Shown here in pieces: positions 61,600-64,000 of a DNA stretch of 64,000 nucleotides. Location of the stretch: positions 46,380,587 to 46,444,586 of the forward strand of contig NC_056528.1 in the NCBI RefSeq assembly GCF_019175285.1, written 5' to 3'. A model generated the notes under the pieces. It did not search any database and was not told the origin of the DNA. It saw only the letters and a program-made list of their open reading frames with translations. Position 1 is the first letter of the stretch; every line of letters starts with the position of its first letter. This stretch comes from Sceloporus undulatus. Lineage: Eukaryota > Chordata > Lepidosauria > Squamata > Phrynosomatidae. A program made the translations under genes and the position numbers.

Positions 61600-61805
61600 A
61601 AAGGCACCAGATCCTATCTGATCTTTGAAGCAAAGTAGGGTCATCCCTGGTTAGTACTTGGATGGAAGACTATCAATGAATAACAGGTGCTGTTGGTTAT
61701 ATTTCTGAGGAAGGATGTGGCAAAACTACCTCTTGCCTAATAAAAACCTATGGAATTCATGAGGTCACTATATGTCTACAAACGACTTGAAGACAAAGAG
61801 ACAGA
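61600..61805 (+). mobile_element. 5S rRNA-derived SINE
   Basis: Head AAGGCACCAGATCCTATCTG, ATCTTTGAAGCAAAGTAGGG, TGGTTAGTACTTGGATGGAA (5S-like), body GCTGTTGGTTATATTTCTGA and tail CTATATGTCTACAAACGACT then TGAAGACAAAGAGA. The third and most diverged copy in the window. Confidence 0.75.
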
Positions 61806-62799
61806 GATGGATGACTGGTACTGATACGTGGCTTTTGTTATACTTCACTGAACCATGCAATTGACTCATAAACCTGAATTTCCAAACGCTTATGATTGTC
61901 ACAGACAGTCTAGGAAGCAGAGACATTCCCAAGAATGGGGGAAATGGTCCTCTAACTGTTTTTGCACTGAAACCTCATCATTTTTCATCCTTGGCTAGCC
62001 ACCATCCTCTCTCTTTGAAAGGATGCCCAGGGCCTGGGAATTGTCTGTTGATAGTTGGCATCGAGACAACACACTTCACTGATAACAGCCTTTCCAGCCA
62101 TACTGAGGTACATTTCTATCTAAGATATAGTTAATTATTTCTTAATTTATTCCTGTATATATAAGCTCTGGCATAGTTAGCTAATTTAGAAGTGAGCCAG
62201 TACATATGCGCCAGTTCTGTGGAAACCGATGCTCCCCTTTGTGCTCAGGTTTTTGGATTGTATGACGATGATACATTTATTAATTTTATCTATTACGTGT
62301 CTGCTTTCTTGGCCATTTGTAAATGGCCACCCTCCTTTTAGACAGTGGTTCTATCTTCACACTTATGTCGACTTCTACTGTGGACAAATAGTTCCTAAGC
62401 AATACAACTGGGAATGTGAGTTAAATGGTCAGAAAACTCCTGGATCCAAAAAGAGCCATGCGGAGCGCTCCTGGAAGCGGAGATGGACCTGGGCTGTATT
62501 CGGGTGGCAAATTTGGTGGTACAAACCTTCTGATAAGATCAGGATGCTGCCTGAATTATGCTTTTAACTGAATAGAGGTAAGCTGGTTTTAATAGACAAG
62601 TGATAAGCTCTTAGATTCTTCCCAGACACCAACAAACCTGGAATCACTACAGATTGGAACACTGGTTTGGAAACCATCTTGCATTCTACCCTGACCAGTT
62701 TGCCCAGTGTTGACAGCACAACAAACTGGTTACTGTGAACCATGAACTGAGAGAGAGAACTGGAGCATGAAGGGAGGAGACAAATGTGAGTGGACCAAA

Positions 62800-63018
62800 G
62801 ATACAGTTCCATCTGAACTAGGTTGAATGTTGGACTAGGACTTGTTGAGCCCAGATAAACCATAGTTCCATCTGAACTGGGTCATATGTTGGACTGGGAC
62901 TTGCGGCGGCCCAGAAAAACCATGGTTCTATCCGAACTGGGCTGAATGTTGGACTTGTGAGGCCCAGGTAAACCATAGTGCTGTTTGAACTTGGTTGAAT
63001 GTTGGATTCGGACTTGGA
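62800..63018 (+). repeat. Minisatellite, 60-bp unit, about 3.6 copies
   Basis: The unit contains GTTCCATCTGAACTGGGTTG, then AATGTTGGACTGGGACTTG and AGCCCAGATAAACCATA. The unit starts (GTTCC or its variants) fall at about 62805, 62864, 62924 and 62979. Copies differ by several substitutions and small deletions. Partial frames over it are artefacts of the tandem structure. It ends about 50 bp before the MITE at 63072. Confidence 0.85.
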
Positions 63019-63071
63019 GGATCCTAACTTTAGTTTCCAGTTGGCCATGACGTTTCTTGATACAACTCCTA

Positions 63072-63303
63072 GGCCTGTTACAGACTGCCAAAATAAAGCT
63101 GCTTGGGGTCTCTTTGAAGGTATGCTGTTTTAATGATGCATGCATCCTAAGAATCCAGAAGCTGCACGAAAACTGCACTCCAGTGCTTAGGAATGGAGTG
63201 TGGCTTTGGTGCGACCCCCGGACTCTTAGGACCCATGCGTCATTTAAAAGCATACCTCCAAAGAGACCCCAAGTAGCTTTATTTTGGCAGTCTGTAACAG
63301 GCC
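63072..63303. mobile_element. Foldback MITE, CTA-flanked (family of 2193-2427)
   Basis: 232 bp. Ends GGCCTGTTACAGACTGCCAA and TTGGCAGTCTGTAACAGGCC are perfect inverted copies, followed by AATAAAGCTGCTTGGGGTCT and its near-complement. CTA lies on both sides (63069-63071 and 63304-63306); if the ends are drawn one base inward, a 5-bp CCTAG also repeats. Internal words such as GATGCATGCATCCTAAGA are shared with the copy at 2193. This copy has the better-preserved termini. Confidence 0.85.
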
Positions 63304-64000
63304 CTAGAATCCTGGGTCACTCTTTCTCTGCCTGACAGAGCTGTTAAAAAGATAAAAGTGGGGAGAAGGAAGAGAAACAGATGAACTGCATTGAGCTCAG
63401 CAAAGGAAAACAGCATATAATGCAATTAAAAATACTGTAACATTAAAATCTCCTTGAAACCCCATCTTTGAAGCAAGGAGGTGACTTTTATTTCTTACCC
63501 TTGGTTGACCCTCTTTTAAACCCACTGAAGGTCAAAACTTAAAGTCCAGCATTTCCAGGCATTGTTTCCTAGTGTCCTTTGAAATTTATGGGACAACTTT
63601 CTAGAGGTTGGGAAAGTTCCTTTTTTCAAGTCACTCTCTCCCACTAGTTTATCACACGGAGGGTGAATGGGTAAAATCCCATGCAGAAATGAGATTTTAA
63701 AATCCGGGTGTTGTTTGTCTTTTCTAAGTTTTGCAGTTTTCTTAAAAACCAGTCCAGAGAAATTCCTGCCAATGAGAGAAAGGAAGGCGAAAGGGAGGAA
63801 TGGCTTGTCTGGACTCTGAAGTCTGTTCTCAGCCTGATAGCTGGAGCGAATATCAAAACCATCATCTGACGGTTGTGGTCTTGTGATGCCCCAGACGGTC
63901 AGAAGTGGCCAGCTGCCTGAGAACAACTTCAAAGAGAAGTATTATGTGAACCCAATCTCCTCTGATGTGATGATAATGAAGTTTCTTTTTTTCAAGGAAG

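Larger units (their letters stand above)
45681..64000. other. Upstream region of the P2RY10-like gene, no further coding gene seen
   Basis: 18.3 kb dominated by repeats: SINEs (46965, 48000, 57140), a paired unclassified repeat (46655 and 58245), CCCTCCAAC-family copies (49861, 54645), BovB pieces (50504, 57985), a duplicated composite (51535 and 53808) around a large CR1, a foldback at 57806, a palindrome at 60315, Tigger and hAT MITEs at 60.5-60.9 kb, a 5S SINE at 61.6 kb, a minisatellite at 62.8 kb and a MITE at 63.07 kb. The segments 55420-56940, 59500-60310, 61800-62790 and 63310-64000 show nothing I can name; their open frames have no family resemblance. LPAR4, next in the mammalian order, is not in the window. 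Confidence 0.55.

Noticed and set aside
62229-62567. Plus-strand open frame of 112 codons with a hydrophobic start
   Set aside because: No recognisable domain and no start or splice context. The hydrophobic stretch alone is not evidence of a gene in AT-rich DNA.
62800-63018. CRISPR-like repeat array
   Set aside because: The 60-bp units are directly tandem without spacers, diverged from one another, and the genome is a vertebrate; it is a minisatellite.
45681-64000. LPAR4 or another receptor gene of the syntenic block
   Set aside because: I looked for a fourth seven-helix frame beyond the P2RY10-like gene on both strands and saw none; LPAR4 probably lies past the window.

Overview
The window looks like nuclear DNA of a squamate reptile, probably a lizard. 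It has vertebrate genes with split exons, is AT-rich and CpG-poor, and is littered with Sauria-type tRNA SINEs whose tails match RTE/BovB. It also carries 5S rRNA-derived SINEs, CR1 and BovB LINE pieces, and many short non-autonomous DNA transposons. No bacterial, plasmid or CRISPR features are present. I recognised no retrovirus or LTR element.

Layout. Positions 1 to about 9000 hold exons 2 to 6 of ITM2A on the plus strand; exon 1 must lie before the window. Facing it on the minus strand are three intronless-in-coding class A GPCR genes: GPR174 (16623-17642), a P2RY10 gene (31133-32227) and a second P2RY10-like gene (44580-45563). P2RY10, GPR174 and ITM2A are also neighbours on the mammalian X chromosome, in this order with ITM2A facing the receptors, so this is an old conserved block. 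The rest, including everything from about 45.7 kb to 64 kb, is intergenic or 5' untranslated territory in which I see no further coding gene.

How the genes relate. In mammals GPR174 and P2RY10 are lysophosphatidylserine receptors of lymphocytes, and ITM2A is a BRICHOS-domain type II membrane protein expressed in T cells and in muscle or cartilage precursors. The cluster is therefore likely a lymphoid signalling neighbourhood, with two P2RY10 copies in tandem as in mouse (P2ry10 and P2ry10b). Each P2RY10 coding exon has a clear splice acceptor just upstream, so 5' untranslated exons lie further out; donor-like sites near 36.6-36.8 kb and 54.3 kb are candidates.

Repeats. The best preserved mobile element is a 5'-truncated CR1 LINE (about 51895-53270) with nearly the whole C-terminal half of its reverse transcriptase open. 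Several foldback elements with clean 3-bp target duplications (404-618, 2193-2427, 18534-18866, 35507-35717, 63072-63303) look like Harbinger-type MITEs. A TA-flanked mariner-type MITE has inserted into a SINE at 12309-12562. A repeat of about 450 bp with ends reading CCCTCCAAC recurs at least five times and I could not assign it to a family. All family names rest on reading by eye; no database search was possible.
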